Positions 24,186 through 33,934 of a DNA stretch of 64,000 nucleotides are shown one piece after another; within the stretch, counting starts at the first letter, position 1; each line of letters begins with the position of its first letter. The notes beneath the pieces are model-generated. The model ran no database searches and had not been told where the DNA came from. It saw only the letters and a program-made list of their open reading frames with translations. This DNA is from Streptomyces ruber. GTDB lineage: Bacteria; Actinomycetota; Actinomycetes; Streptomycetales; Streptomycetaceae. The stretch spans positions 281,688 to 345,687 of the forward strand of contig NZ_BMQK01000005.1 in assembly GCF_014648075.1 (NCBI RefSeq), read 5' to 3'. A program made the translations under genes and the position numbers.

Positions 24186-24749
24186 ATGGCGATCGCGCAG
24201 CCCGAGCGGGGCGGGCTGTTGCCGCGGGACACGGCGGTGCGCGGCGCCCTCGCCACCACCGCGTGCATGGAGACGCTCCAGGTCGGCTATCTGCACGCCG
24301 TCGCGGCCGCCGCGGGCTGCTCGCTGTCCCAGCCCTTCCCGGACAACGGCATCGACTGGCACGTCAGTCACAGCGCCCCCGGGCACACGGTCGACGACGA
24401 GGTCACCGTCAAGGTGCAGCTCAAGGCGACGTACCAGATACCGCCGAACCCCCCGGGCCGCTTCTTCTCCTTCACGCTCGACAACGAGCACCTGCGCAAA
24501 CTCGCCCGCACCCCGGTCTCGGTGCACAAGATCCTGGTCGTGATGATCGTGCCGCGCTCCCGGGACGACTGGCTGCGCGCCGGCCACGACCGGCTCGACC
24601 TGCGGCACTGCTGCTACTGGGCCAACCTCGCCGGGCACCCGGTCACCGGCCGGCACAGAACCAACGTGCGTATGTCCACCGCGCGCGTCTTCGACGACCG
24701 CGCGCTCCGCGAGATCATGACCAGGGTCGGAACGGGAGGCAGACCATGA
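24186..24749 (+). CDS. DUF4365-domain protein (possible PD-(D/E)XK-type nuclease)
   Basis: The 187-residue protein has the DUF4365 pattern: CMETLQVGYLHAVAAAAGC, then GIDWHVSHSAP and a beta strand VTVKVQLKATYQIPP. The D...QxK arrangement resembles a PD-(D/E)XK nuclease core with Gln for the second acid. GGGGGG precedes ATG 24186. Its stop overlaps the start of the next gene (ATGA), so the two products are probably made together. Nuclease activity is inferred from fold resemblance only. Confidence 0.72.
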   Translation: MAIAQPERGGLLPRDTAVRGALATTACMETLQVGYLHAVAAAAGCSLSQPFPDNGIDWHVSHSAPGHTVDDEVTVKVQLKATYQIPPNPPGRFFSFTLDNEHLRKLARTPVSVHKILVVMIVPRSRDDWLRAGHDRLDLRHCCYWANLAGHPVTGRHRTNVRMSTARVFDDRALREIMTRVGTGGRP

Positions 24750-25963
24750 CGCACCGCCCCACCGACGAACCGTTCAGGGCCGCCGGGGCCCACCTCGCCG
24801 ACCTCGCGTGGCCGCACCCGCCCGACCCCGCCCGGGTCGACCCGGCCGTCCTCGGCGCGCTGCTGCGCCGCCACGGCTGGCAGCGCCGCGGCGGCGCCCC
24901 CGGACGTTACGGACGCTGGACCCCGCCCGGCCCCGGCGAGAGCCGTACGAGCCTGCTGGTGCCCGAGAACCGCGCCTTCCCCGACTGCGACGACCTGCTC
25001 GGCGAGGCCCTCCTCGCGCTCGCCCGCGGCGGCTCGCCCTCCGCCCGAGACATCCTGGTCGGCCTCGCGGTCCCCAGCGACGAGGTCCACTGGTCGCGCG
25101 ACGTCCCCGAGGGGCCCGCCGGCGCCGCGCCCTGGGCCGCCGAGGAACAGCTGCGCGGCGCCGCCCGCCGGATGCTCCTCGCCGCCGCGCTGGCCACACG
25201 CGCGCGGGCCGGCTACCACGGCGCCCGCCACCGCCGCCAGGCCGCGGCCGCCCTGGACAGCGTGCTCGTCGGCGCGTCCACCGGCGGCCGGGCGCTCGCG
25301 GCCTTCGTCCCCGTCGGGGCCGGCCGCCCCCTCGCCGTCCGCCTCCACCAGGCGCTGTACGCGGCCCGCGAGGCCATCGACCACCAGCGGGCCACCGGCT
25401 GCGCGGACGCCTTCGACCGCGCCGTCGAGGCCGGCGTCAGCCACGAGCTGACCAGAGCGCTGGTCGCCCTCGTCCGCGGCAGTGAGGGCGCCCGGATCAC
25501 CGTCCACTGGTCGCCCGCCGCCGGGGTGCCCGGGGACCGCGCGGCCCCCGACGGGCCCGTCGAGTTCTCCCCGGGCGACCTGCCCGTCCTGCGCGAGGCA
25601 GGCGCCCGCTACCTGCGCGAGGAGCCCTCGGTGCCCGTGCGCGTCACCGGCACCGTCGCCCGGATGCGCCGCTCGGGCCCCGACGGCCCGGGCGCCGTGC
25701 GCCTGCGCGTCCTCACGGGCGCCGAGGTCGCGGACGTCCGGGTGATCCTGGACGAGGAGGCGTACCGCCTGGCCGGGCACGCCCATCTGGTCGGGCTGCC
25801 GGTCCGGGTGGACGGGCGGCTGGCGAGCCGGGGCGGGTTCCGGCGGGTCACGGACGTCTCCGCGGTCGAACCCGTCGCGGTGGACGACGCCGAGCGGGAC
25901 AGGCTGATGAAGTCCTTCCAAGAGGACCTGGACGTCTTCAAGGGGGCGCGCGGCGGGGAGTGA
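24746..25963 (+). CDS. protein of unknown function coupled to DUF4365 (405 aa)
   Basis: ATG 24746 has GGGAGG upstream and overlaps the preceding stop. I recognise no named family. The N-terminal part is Arg/Pro-rich. The middle (about residues 130-260) is largely helical. The C-terminal about 120 residues look like a beta-barrel of OB type (VPVRVTGTVARMRR, VRLRVLTGAEVADVRVIL, GLPVRVDGRLASRGG). The end is acidic-helical (RLMKSFQEDLDVFKG). No signal peptide or membrane helix. Coupling with a nuclease-like partner suggests a nucleic-acid role, but that is inference. Confidence 0.7.
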   Translation: MTHRPTDEPFRAAGAHLADLAWPHPPDPARVDPAVLGALLRRHGWQRRGGAPGRYGRWTPPGPGESRTSLLVPENRAFPDCDDLLGEALLALARGGSPSARDILVGLAVPSDEVHWSRDVPEGPAGAAPWAAEEQLRGAARRMLLAAALATRARAGYHGARHRRQAAAALDSVLVGASTGGRALAAFVPVGAGRPLAVRLHQALYAAREAIDHQRATGCADAFDRAVEAGVSHELTRALVALVRGSEGARITVHWSPAAGVPGDRAAPDGPVEFSPGDLPVLREAGARYLREEPSVPVRVTGTVARMRRSGPDGPGAVRLRVLTGAEVADVRVILDEEAYRLAGHAHLVGLPVRVDGRLASRGGFRRVTDVSAVEPVAVDDAERDRLMKSFQEDLDVFKGARGGE

Positions 25964-26088
25964 GGAGGGGTAGCGGGGCGGCCGGGACATAACCGTTTCG
26001 CGGTCGGCACCCGGGGCTCGGTACGATTCCCCTCTGCGTACGTGTACGCGTACGCCCACCCCATCAGGCCATCAGGCAGGAGAGACCG

Positions 26089-28068
26089 GTGTCAGACGTC
26101 CGTGTGATCATCCAACGCGATTCCGAGCGGGAAGAGCGCGTGGTGACGACGGGCACTACGGCCGCCGACCTCTTCCCCGGCGAGCGCACCGTCGTCGCGG
26201 CCCGCGTGGGCGGCGAGCTGAAGGACCTCGCGTACGAGGTCGAGGACGGCGAGACCGTCGAGCCGGTGGAGATCTCCTCCGAGGACGGCCTGAACATCCT
26301 GCGGCACTCGACCGCGCACGTCATGGCGCAGGCCGTGCAGGAGCTGTTCCCGGAGGCGAAGCTGGGCATCGGCCCGCCCATCAGGGACGGCTTCTACTAC
26401 GACTTCGACGTCAAGGAGCCCTTCACCCCCGAGGACCTCAAGCGCATCGAGAAGAAGATGCAGGAGATCCAGAAGCGGGGCCAGCGGTTCTCCCGCCGGG
26501 TCACCACCGACGAGGCCGCCCGCGAGGAGCTCGCCGCCGAGCCGTACAAGCTCGAGCTGATCGGTCTGAAGGGCAACGCCGCGCAGGCCGCCGACGGCGC
26601 CGACGCGGAGGTGGGCGGCGGTGAGCTGACCATCTACGACAACCTCGACGCCAAGACCGGCGAGCTGTGCTGGAAGGACCTGTGCCGGGGTCCGCACCTG
26701 CCCACCACCCGGAACATCCCGGCGTTCAAGCTGATGCGCTCGGCGGCCGCCTACTGGCGCGGCAGCGAGAAGAACCCGCAGCTCCAGCGCATCTACGGCA
26801 CCGCCTGGCCGTCCAAGGACGAGCTGAAGGCGCACCTGGACTTCCTCGCCGAGGCGGAGAAGCGCGACCACCGCAAGCTCGGTGCCGAGCTGGACCTGTT
26901 CTCCTTCCCGGACGAGCTGGGCCCCGGCCTCGCGGTGTTCCACCCGAAGGGCGGTGTGATCCGCAAGGTCATGGAGGACTACTCGCGCCGTCGGCACGAG
27001 ACCTCCGGCTACGAGTTCGTGAACACCCCGCACATCTCGAAGGAGCACCTCTTCGAGATCTCCGGGCACCTGCCGCACTACTCGGAGGGCATGTTCCCGC
27101 CCATCCAATTCGACGAGCAGAACTACCGCCTCAAGGCGATGAACTGCCCGATGCACAACCTGATCTTCAAGTCGCGGGGCCGCTCCTACCGCGAACTGCC
27201 GCTCCGCCTCTTCGAGTTCGGCACCGTGTACCGGTACGAGAAGTCGGGCGTCGTGCACGGCCTGACCCGCTCGCGCGGCTTCACCCAGGACGACTCGCAC
27301 ATCTACTGCACCAAGGAGCAGATGCCGCAGGAGCTCGACACGCTCCTGACCTTCGTGCTCGACCTGCTGCGCGACTACGGCCTGACCGAGTTCGAGCTGG
27401 AGCTGTCCACCCGCGACGACTCCGACAAGTTCATCGGTTCGGACGAGGACTGGGAGGAGGCCACCGAGGCGCTGCGGCAGGCCGCCGAGAAGCAGAATCT
27501 GCCACTGGTCCCGGACCCGGGCGGCGCCGCCTACTACGGCCCGAAGATCTCCGTCCAGGCCAAGGACGCGATCGGCCGGTCCTGGCAGATGTCGACGCTC
27601 CAGGTCGACTTCAACCAGCCCAAGCGGTTCGGCCTGGAGTACACCGCGGCCGACGGTTCGCGGCAGCAGCCGGTCATGCTGCACCGCGCCCTGTTCGGCT
27701 CCATCGAGCGGTTCTTCGGCGTCCTCCTCGAGCACTACGCCGGTGCCTTCCCGGCCTGGCTGGCCCCCGTCCAGGCGGTCGGCATCCCGATCGGCGACGC
27801 GCACGTGCCGTACCTCCAGGAGTTCGCGGACAAGGCCAGGGCGGCCGGGCTGCGCGTCGACGTCGACGCCTCCTCCGACCGCATGCAGAAGAAGATCCGC
27901 AACGCCCAGAAGGCGAAGGTGCCCTTCATGGTCATCGCGGGCGACGAGGACATGGCCGCCGGCGCCGTCTCCTTCCGCTACCGCGACGGCTCGCAGGAGA
28001 ACGGCATCCCCGTCGACGAGGCCATCGCCAAGATCGTGAAGGTCGTGGAGGACCGCGTCCAGGTCTGA
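26089..28068 (+). CDS. thrS: threonine--tRNA ligase
   Basis: It charges tRNA-Thr. The 659-residue class II synthetase has the full domain order. A TGS domain spans about 1-65. The editing domain spans about 66-240 and contains the [16 protein letters not shown] histidines. The catalytic core has [15 protein letters not shown] and MNCPMHN (with the zinc-binding Cys), [15 protein letters not shown] and a motif 3 near [13 protein letters not shown]. The anticodon domain starts at [14 protein letters not shown] 26089 has AGGCAGGAGAG upstream. There is no T-box leader. It ends at a shared terminator with the K+ channel gene. Confidence 0.97.
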   Translation: MSDVRVIIQRDSEREERVVTTGTTAADLFPGERTVVAARVGGELKDLAYEVEDGETVEPVEISSEDGLNILRHSTAHVMAQAVQELFPEAKLGIGPPIRDGFYYDFDVKEPFTPEDLKRIEKKMQEIQKRGQRFSRRVTTDEAAREELAAEPYKLELIGLKGNAAQAADGADAEVGGGELTIYDNLDAKTGELCWKDLCRGPHLPTTRNIPAFKLMRSAAAYWRGSEKNPQLQRIYGTAWPSKDELKAHLDFLAEAEKRDHRKLGAELDLFSFPDELGPGLAVFHPKGGVIRKVMEDYSRRRHETSGYEFVNTPHISKEHLFEISGHLPHYSEGMFPPIQFDEQNYRLKAMNCPMHNLIFKSRGRSYRELPLRLFEFGTVYRYEKSGVVHGLTRSRGFTQDDSHIYCTKEQMPQELDTLLTFVLDLLRDYGLTEFELELSTRDDSDKFIGSDEDWEEATEALRQAAEKQNLPLVPDPGGAAYYGPKISVQAKDAIGRSWQMSTLQVDFNQPKRFGLEYTAADGSRQQPVMLHRALFGSIERFFGVLLEHYAGAFPAWLAPVQAVGIPIGDAHVPYLQEFADKARAAGLRVDVDASSDRMQKKIRNAQKAKVPFMVIAGDEDMAAGAVSFRYRDGSQENGIPVDEAIAKIVKVVEDRVQV

Positions 28069-28086
28069 CACGCACGGCGCCGAGGG

Positions 28087-28111
28087 CCCCCGGAGGTCAC
28101 CGCTCCGGGGG
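28087..28111. terminator. bidirectional terminator between thrS and the K+ channel gene
   Basis: CCCCCGGAG (28087-28095) pairs with CTCCGGGGG (28103-28111). The stop codon of the minus-strand channel gene (28097-28099) lies in the 7-nt loop. Confidence 0.8.
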
Positions 28112-28777
28112 TCCTGCGCTGTCCTCGTCGCCCTCCCGTGCGAACACCTGGAGCAGCCACGAGGAGAACGACCCGGTCACCGCGCCGAGCAGCGCCAGCC
28201 CGCACATCATCACGCCCACCGAGACCACCCGCCCCAGGGGCGTCACGGGCGTGAGATCTCCGTACCCGACGGTCGCCAGCGTGGCGCAGGCCCACCAGAC
28301 GGCGTCCCCGAAGGTACGGATCGACGCCTCCGGTGCCGTGTGCTCCTGCTGGTACACGGCGAGCGCCCCGGTGAAACCGAGCAGTACGGCGCCCAGACCC
28401 GCGTACGTCATGACCCGGGCGTGCAACGGCAGCCGTGGCCGCCCGGTCCGCCGCTGCACGGCCTCGTAGACGCGGACGAGCCGCAGCGGCCGCAGCAGCG
28501 GCAGGACCAGCACCAGTGTGTCCAGCGGGTGGGTGCGGACGAAGTCCGCGCCCCGCCCGCTCAGCCACCACCGCACGGCGTAGTCGACGGCGCCCGCCGC
28601 CCACACCGCCACCAGCACCGCGAGGCAGACCGCCCGCACCGCGCCGGGCAGACCGGGCGCGAGCACCCGCACCGTGTACGCGGCGAGGAAGAGCACCGAG
28701 GCGAGCAGGAGCGGCCCCTCGGCACGCCGTTCCCAGCGGGCCGGCCGGCCGTCGTCCACGCGGCTGTCGTCTCCCAT
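28097..28777 (-). CDS. potassium channel-family membrane protein
   Basis: The 226-residue protein shows the K+ selectivity filter TVGYGD at residues 169-174, between a pore helix (FGDAVWWACATLA) and an inner helix (VVSVGVMMCGLALLGAV). Upstream helices include LLLASVLFLAAYTVRVLA and an S4-like arginine-rich segment (LRPLRLVRVYEAVQRR), so it is a six-helix, possibly voltage-sensing, channel. It has no RCK domain. ATG 28777 is chosen; TTG 28840 would add 21 residues without membrane or family character. It is divergent from the HIT gene. Confidence 0.88.
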   Translation of the reverse strand: MGDDSRVDDGRPARWERRAEGPLLLASVLFLAAYTVRVLAPGLPGAVRAVCLAVLVAVWAAGAVDYAVRWWLSGRGADFVRTHPLDTLVLVLPLLRPLRLVRVYEAVQRRTGRPRLPLHARVMTYAGLGAVLLGFTGALAVYQQEHTAPEASIRTFGDAVWWACATLATVGYGDLTPVTPLGRVVSVGVMMCGLALLGAVTGSFSSWLLQVFAREGDEDSAGPPER

Positions 28778-28857
28778 CCCGCCAGCTTGGCGCCCGGGCC
28801 CGCCCGCCGGAGCCCCGCCGACACGCCTGTCGAGGGCCAAGCCATATGCTGCACCTC

Positions 28858-29406
28858 ATGACGAGTGAGCCGGAGCAGCAGATCGGAGTGGGAACGCAGG
28901 ACGCGTTCCAGCGCCTGTGGACGCCCCACCGGATGGCGTACATCCAGGGCGAGAACAAGCCGAGCGGCCCGGGGGCCGACGACGGCTGTCCGTTCTGCTC
29001 GATCCCGGCCAAGTCGGACGAGGACGGGCTGGTCGTCAAGCGCGGGGAGCACGTCTACGCGGTGCTCAACCTCTACCCGTACAACGGCGGCCACCTGATG
29101 GTCGTGCCCTACCGGCACGTCGCCGACTACACGGACCTGACCGCCGTGGAGACCGCCGAGCTCGCCGAGCTGACCAAGCAGGCCATGACCGCGCTGCGCA
29201 CCGCCTCCGGTGCCCACGGCTTCAACATCGGCATGAACCAGGGCTCGGTCGCGGGCGCCGGGATCGCCGCCCACCTGCACCAGCACGTCGTGCCCCGCTG
29301 GGGCGGCGACACCAACTTCATGCCGGTCGTGGGCCACACGAAGGTCCTGCCGCAGCTCCTCGCCGACACCCGCAAGATGCTGGCGGACGCCTGGCCGGTG
29401 GTCTGA
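28858..29406 (+). CDS. HIT-family nucleotide hydrolase/transferase
   Basis: A histidine-triad protein (182 residues) acting on nucleotides such as Ap4A or AMP conjugates. The triad HLHQHVVPRW is visible, as are GCPFCSIP (possible zinc ligands) and YPYNGGHLMVVPYRH. ATG 28858 is chosen because TATGCT at 28845-28850 suggests a leaderless transcript starting there; ATG 28846 would add four residues. The thrS-HIT-pgsA-patA-pimA order is conserved in mycobacteria, but here a channel, a membrane protein and an EF-G2 gene have come between. Confidence 0.9.
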   Translation: MTSEPEQQIGVGTQDAFQRLWTPHRMAYIQGENKPSGPGADDGCPFCSIPAKSDEDGLVVKRGEHVYAVLNLYPYNGGHLMVVPYRHVADYTDLTAVETAELAELTKQAMTALRTASGAHGFNIGMNQGSVAGAGIAAHLHQHVVPRWGGDTNFMPVVGHTKVLPQLLADTRKMLADAWPVV

Positions 29407-29418
29407 GGCCGCGTGCCG

Positions 29419-29445
29419 TGCCGCCGCGCGCCGCGCGCGGCGGCA
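29419..29445. terminator. bidirectional terminator hairpin
   Basis: TGCCGCCGCGCG (29419-29430) pairs perfectly with CGCGCGGCGGCA (29434-29445) around CCG. It lies between the convergent HIT gene and the 567-residue membrane protein gene, directly abutting the latter's stop. Confidence 0.8.
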
Positions 29446-31149
29446 TCACGCGTCGTACACGTCCGCCTTCCGGGGCGTCGGGTCCTGCACCGCGCTGCTG
29501 AGCGCCGAGGAGCGGCTGTCGAACTTCGACGTGTCCACGCCGTGCTCCTTGAGGAACTCGATGACGGCCGAGTGCACCACCCGGAGCACCGGGGTGGCCG
29601 TGCGCAGGACGTCGTCGGTCATGAAGCGGTGCTTCCACGGCTGTTCCGCCCAGGCGTGCCGCAGGCCGAAGGGCTCGGGCAGCGTCAGTGAGCCGCCGAG
29701 CCAGTTCAGCAGGGGCGGGTACCAGGTGAGCGGCGCGCGGGCCGCGAGCCGGACCACCTCGTCGTTGTCGACGAGCGGCAGCGTGATCGTACGGGTCTCC
29801 CAGAACCGCACGCTCTTGGACACGGTCCTCGTCTTCGCCGCCGGCTTGCTCATGAACAGCCCGTGCACCGGTCCCAGGGCGTGGCCCGTGAGTTCGACGC
29901 GCAGCGTCTTGTGCAGCACGGTCACGGTGACGAGCATGCTGATCACCAGCTGTCCGTCCCAGAGCGTCCACTGCACGCCCAGGTAGTGCCGGTCGCCCTT
30001 GTCGAACTGCTGGTTGTTGCAGATGTCGCTGAGCTGCTTGGCGTTGGCCCGGTGTGCCGTGTAATCGGAGGGGCGCGAGACCGCTCCGGCTCCCGCCGGG
30101 ACGGGCGTGACGATCCAGTGGCCCACGTCCGGCTGCGGGAAGCCGCCCGTGTTCAGCGGGCTCTTGTGCAGCTCGCCCAGCGCCCGCTCGATGACGTTGG
30201 CGAGGTCGAAGCTCTGGAACGAGGCGACCTCCGGGGCCGGCACCAGGTGCTTCGCCAGGTCCATGCTCAGCGAGCCCGTGCTGCGCGCCTCCTCCGTCCG
30301 CTGGGAGGGGAGCGGGACCAGGTCCTCGGCGAGGTACCAGTGGCCCCAGCGCGTACCCATGCCGAGGACGCCCTTGGGGCCCGCGTAGAACAGGTGGTTC
30401 GACGCCTGCTCGTCTCTGAGCTCCCCGAACGCCTGGCGCAGCCGCTCGGCGCGTTCGTCGCCGGGGCTGCTCGGCACCGATTCGGGCACCCGGGCGCCCA
30501 CGGCACTGCCCGACAGCAGTCCCGTCCAGCGCTCCCGCAGGTCCTTCGCCGTGCTCTCGCAGATGCGCTTGGCCAGGAACCAGCCGACGACGGGAGCGAT
30601 CAGCGCGAGGCGCGCGTACCAGGCCCAGAAGCCGGTGAACGGCATCTTCACCAGGAAGAGCACGACGAGTGCCCCCACGGCGACCAGCACCGTGGTGGCG
30701 AGGGCCCCGGCGCGCTTGTCCTCGCGCCTGGCGACCGTCGAGCGGATCTGGAAGACCAGCAGCCACAGCAGCAGGCCGGGCAGGAAGAGCAGACCGCACA
30801 CCACCATGACGGCGGTCAGACGGGTGTCGCGCTCCTTGCGGAGGTGGTTCGCCGCCATGCAGTGCTCGACGACGGTCTGCGGCTCGATGCCGAAGGACTG
30901 GATGAGCGGCTTCCGGCCGACCCCGAGCGTCCGGGAGACCACCGCCTGGGAGAACGCCTCACCGAGGTTGGGCCGGAAGATCGTCGCCCACTTGCGGTGC
31001 GGTTTGACGGTCGACTGGTGCCACTCGTTGTTGGCTTCGAGGATCTTGCCGACCTCGTCGTCCCGGTACGCCGCCGAGGCCAGCGCGAACGTCGCCATCG
31101 CCCGTGATCCCGCGCGCGGGACCTCTGGACCGATATCGCCGAAAGACAT
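29446..31149 (-). CDS. large membrane protein of unknown function (567 aa)
   Basis: ATG 31149 has GAGGGGGCGGA upstream. The N-terminal about 110 residues are soluble (RDDEVGKILEANNEWHQS). Two hydrophobic regions follow: VMVVCGLLFLPGLLLWLLVF, and a pair including TTVLVAVGALVVLFLV and ARLALIAPVVGWFLA. The remaining 340 residues are soluble, with the patterns NHLFYAGPKGVLGMGTRWGHW, SDICNNQQFDKGDRHYLGVQW and LVISMLVTVTVL. I recognise no family. The large C-terminal region could be cytoplasmic. It is isolated between convergent and tandem neighbours. Confidence 0.78.
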   Translation of the reverse strand: MSFGDIGPEVPRAGSRAMATFALASAAYRDDEVGKILEANNEWHQSTVKPHRKWATIFRPNLGEAFSQAVVSRTLGVGRKPLIQSFGIEPQTVVEHCMAANHLRKERDTRLTAVMVVCGLLFLPGLLLWLLVFQIRSTVARREDKRAGALATTVLVAVGALVVLFLVKMPFTGFWAWYARLALIAPVVGWFLAKRICESTAKDLRERWTGLLSGSAVGARVPESVPSSPGDERAERLRQAFGELRDEQASNHLFYAGPKGVLGMGTRWGHWYLAEDLVPLPSQRTEEARSTGSLSMDLAKHLVPAPEVASFQSFDLANVIERALGELHKSPLNTGGFPQPDVGHWIVTPVPAGAGAVSRPSDYTAHRANAKQLSDICNNQQFDKGDRHYLGVQWTLWDGQLVISMLVTVTVLHKTLRVELTGHALGPVHGLFMSKPAAKTRTVSKSVRFWETRTITLPLVDNDEVVRLAARAPLTWYPPLLNWLGGSLTLPEPFGLRHAWAEQPWKHRFMTDDVLRTATPVLRVVHSAVIEFLKEHGVDTSKFDSRSSALSSAVQDPTPRKADVYDA

Positions 31150-31403
31150 TCCGCCCCCTCAGCCGCTGCACTTGCTTCTGCGGCCTTCCCGACTTCGGTG
31201 CTCCGCACACCTGTTGATCAGTTCATCGCCTCGACGGCGACACGGCCGGAAGAAGATCACACCACATCACCGGTCAGGCGATCAGCGTATCCCCAGCCGC
31301 CGACATCCGTCGGCGGACGGCCGAAGCCGCCCGCCGGAGCGCGGACTCCGGCCGCGCCGTGGCCCCGCCCGGCAGCGGCACGACCGCCGCGTGCCGGGAA
31401 CTC

Positions 31404-33599
31404 TCATGTCTCCTTGGCCTGTTCACGCATCCTCTCGGCGAGCTGGGGCGGCATCGGCTCGTGCCGGGCGTAGCGGCGGCTGAACCGGGCGGTGCCGTGG
31501 GAGAGCGAGCGCAGGTCGACGGCGTACCGGCCGATCTCGATCTCCGGCACCTCGGCCCGGACCAGGGTGCGCCCGCCGCCGGCCTGCTCGGTGCCGACGA
31601 CCCGGCCGCGCCGCCCCGACAGGTCGCTCATCACGGCGCCCACGTAGTCGTCCCCGACGAGGACGCTCACCTCGGCGACCGGCTCCAGGAGATGGATCCT
31701 GGCGTCGGCCGCCGCCTCGCGCAGGGCGAGCGCGCCGGCGGTCTGGAACGCAGCGTCGGAGGAGTCCACGGAGTGCGCCTTGCCGTCCAGCAGCGTGACC
31801 CGTACGTCGATGAGCGGGTACCCGGCGGCGACCCCCTTGGCGGCCTGGGCCCGCACGCCCTTCTCCACCGACGGGATGAACTGCCGGGGCACGGCCCCGC
31901 CGACGACCTTGTCGACGAACTCGATGCCGGAGCCGCCCGGCAGCGGCTCCACCTCGATCTCGCAGATCGCGTACTGCCCGTGCCCGCCCGACTGCTTCAC
32001 ATGGCGCCCGCGCCCCGCCGCCCTGTTCCCGAACGTCTCGCGCAGGGAGACCTTGTGCGGGACCAGGTCGACCTGGACGCCGTACCGGCTGCGCAGCCGC
32101 TCCAGCGCGACGTCGGCGTGCGCCTCGCCCAGGCACCAGAGCACCACCTGGTGGGTGTCCTGGTTCTGTTCCAGCCGCATCGTCGGGTCCTCGGCGACGA
32201 GGCGGGCGAGACCCTGCGAGAGCTTGTCCTCGTCCGCCTTGCTGTGCGCCTGGATGGCGAGCGGCAGCAGCGGGTCGGGCATCTCCCAGGGCTCCACGAG
32301 CAGGGGGTCGTCCTTGGCCGACAGGGTGTCCCCGGTCTCCGCGCGGGTCAGCTTCGCCACGCACGCCAGGTCGCCCGCGATGCAGTGCGTGAGGGTGCGC
32401 TGCTGCTTGCCGAACGGCGCGGACAGGGCGCCGATCCGCTCGTCGACATCGTGGTCCTCGTGCCCGCGGTCGGCGAGGCCGTGCCCGGAGACGTGCACCG
32501 TCTCGTCGGGGCGCAGGGTGCCGGAGAAGACCCGGACCAGTGACAGGCGGCCGACGTACGGGTCGCTCGCCGTCTTCACGACCTCGGCGACCAGCGGGCC
32601 GTCCGGGTCGCAGGCGCCGATCTCCCGGGGCCTGCCGTCCACCGTGGTCACCTCGGGCACCGTGCGCTCCAGCGGGGTCGGGAAGGCGCCGGTGACGAGC
32701 TCCAGCAGTTCGACCGTGCCGAGACCCTGGCGGGCGCCCTCGGCCGCGGGGGCGGCGGCCAGCACCGGGTGGAACGTCCCGCGCGCGACGGCCCGCTCCA
32801 GGTCCTCGACGAGCGTCTTGACGTCGACGGTCTCGCCGCCGAGGTAGCGGTCCATCAGGGTCTCGTCCTCGCTCTCGGCGATGATCCCCTCGATGAGCCG
32901 GTTGCGGGCCTCCTCGATCAGCGGCAGCTGGTCGGGGCCCGGTTCGGACTCCTTGCGCTCCCCGGAGGAGTAGTCGAACAGCCGCTGCGTCAGCAGTCCG
33001 ACCAGCCCGGTCACGGGCGCGTGCCCGTCCGGGCCCTGCGGGCCGTGCAGCGGCAGGTACAGCGGCAGCACGGCGTCGGGGTCCGCCGCGCCGAACTCCT
33101 CCGCGCAGACGCGGGTCATCTCCTCGAAGTCGGCCCGGGCCGCCTCCAGATGGGTGATCACGATGGCGCGCGGCATGCCGACCGCCGCGCACTCCTCCCA
33201 CACCATCCGCGTCGAGCCGTCCACCCCGTCGGAGGCCGAGACGACGAAGAGGGCCGCGTCCGCGGCGCGCAGACCGGCCCTGAGCTCCCCGACGAAGTCG
33301 GCGTACCCGGGGGTGTCCAGGAGGTTGATCTTGTATCCGCCCCATTCGACGGGCACCAGCGAGAGCTGCACGGAGCGCTGCTGCCGGTGCTCGATCTCGT
33401 CGTAGTCGGAGACGGTGCCGCCGTCCTCCACGCGGCCCGCCCGGTTCACCGCCCCCGCCGTCAGCGCGAGAGCCTCCACCAGAGTCGTCTTGCCCGATCC
33501 GCTGTGGCCGACCAGCACCACATTCCGTACGGACGCGGGGTGGTCGGCCGCCGTGGCCCTGCCGGCGGCTCCAGGGTGTGCGTTCGCCTTGTCGCCCAT
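31404..33599 (-). CDS. EF-G-like GTPase (EF-G2 type)
   Basis: A translation-factor paralogue of 731 residues. The G-domain has the P-loop GHSGSGKTT and DTPGYADF (G3). Where canonical EF-G has NKxD it has ITHLEAARAD, so the guanine-specificity motif is altered. Domains II to V follow; the C-terminus contains FVDKVVGGAVPRQFIPSVEKG. ATG 33599 has GGGAGG at 8 nt. The main EF-G gene lies elsewhere in such genomes. The family is conserved in actinobacteria but its role (translocation under stress, recycling, or other) is not established. Confidence 0.88.
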   Translation of the reverse strand: MGDKANAHPGAAGRATAADHPASVRNVVLVGHSGSGKTTLVEALALTAGAVNRAGRVEDGGTVSDYDEIEHRQQRSVQLSLVPVEWGGYKINLLDTPGYADFVGELRAGLRAADAALFVVSASDGVDGSTRMVWEECAAVGMPRAIVITHLEAARADFEEMTRVCAEEFGAADPDAVLPLYLPLHGPQGPDGHAPVTGLVGLLTQRLFDYSSGERKESEPGPDQLPLIEEARNRLIEGIIAESEDETLMDRYLGGETVDVKTLVEDLERAVARGTFHPVLAAAPAAEGARQGLGTVELLELVTGAFPTPLERTVPEVTTVDGRPREIGACDPDGPLVAEVVKTASDPYVGRLSLVRVFSGTLRPDETVHVSGHGLADRGHEDHDVDERIGALSAPFGKQQRTLTHCIAGDLACVAKLTRAETGDTLSAKDDPLLVEPWEMPDPLLPLAIQAHSKADEDKLSQGLARLVAEDPTMRLEQNQDTHQVVLWCLGEAHADVALERLRSRYGVQVDLVPHKVSLRETFGNRAAGRGRHVKQSGGHGQYAICEIEVEPLPGGSGIEFVDKVVGGAVPRQFIPSVEKGVRAQAAKGVAAGYPLIDVRVTLLDGKAHSVDSSDAAFQTAGALALREAAADARIHLLEPVAEVSVLVGDDYVGAVMSDLSGRRGRVVGTEQAGGGRTLVRAEVPEIEIGRYAVDLRSLSHGTARFSRRYARHEPMPPQLAERMREQAKET

Positions 33600-33934
33600 G
33601 GTCCAGCCTCCCGTGCACGGTGAGGTCACTGTGGGCGCGGACACGCGAAACCTCCCGCACCGGTGCACCCCGGCGGCGGCGGCTCCGATGACGCCCGCGG
33701 TGCCATCGAGCTTTCCACCGCCGTCACGGTGCGTCCATACGGCGGACGCCATCGCGACGGCCTCCCGGCCGGGCCCGGCCGGTGTCCCGCACGCGCGCCG
33801 GCCGGGCCTCCCGTGTGACCAGGACGTGACATCGGGGCACGGGTGCCCACCCGTCGACCGCACGCGCGCGTGACTACGATGGGCCAGCCGGTGGCCAGCA
33901 GGGGCCGCGCGGCCCACCGACCCTCGGGAAGGCC
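33600..33934. other. intergenic region between divergent EF-G2 and pgsA genes
   Basis: No gene is seen. The region contains the ribosome binding sites and presumably both promoters. A candidate pgsA promoter is GTCGAC (33853-33858) and TACGAT (33875-33880) with 16-bp spacing. Confidence 0.5.

Noticed and set aside
25964..26088. T-box leader before thrS (and similarly before hisS and alaS)
   Set aside because: Upstream regions are too short or coding, and no T-box core is visible.
30816..31210. Small minus-strand frames overlapping the N-terminus of the 567-residue protein gene
   Set aside because: They are shifted frames with Arg/Ser-rich composition, while the long frame has a strong ribosome binding site and membrane helices.
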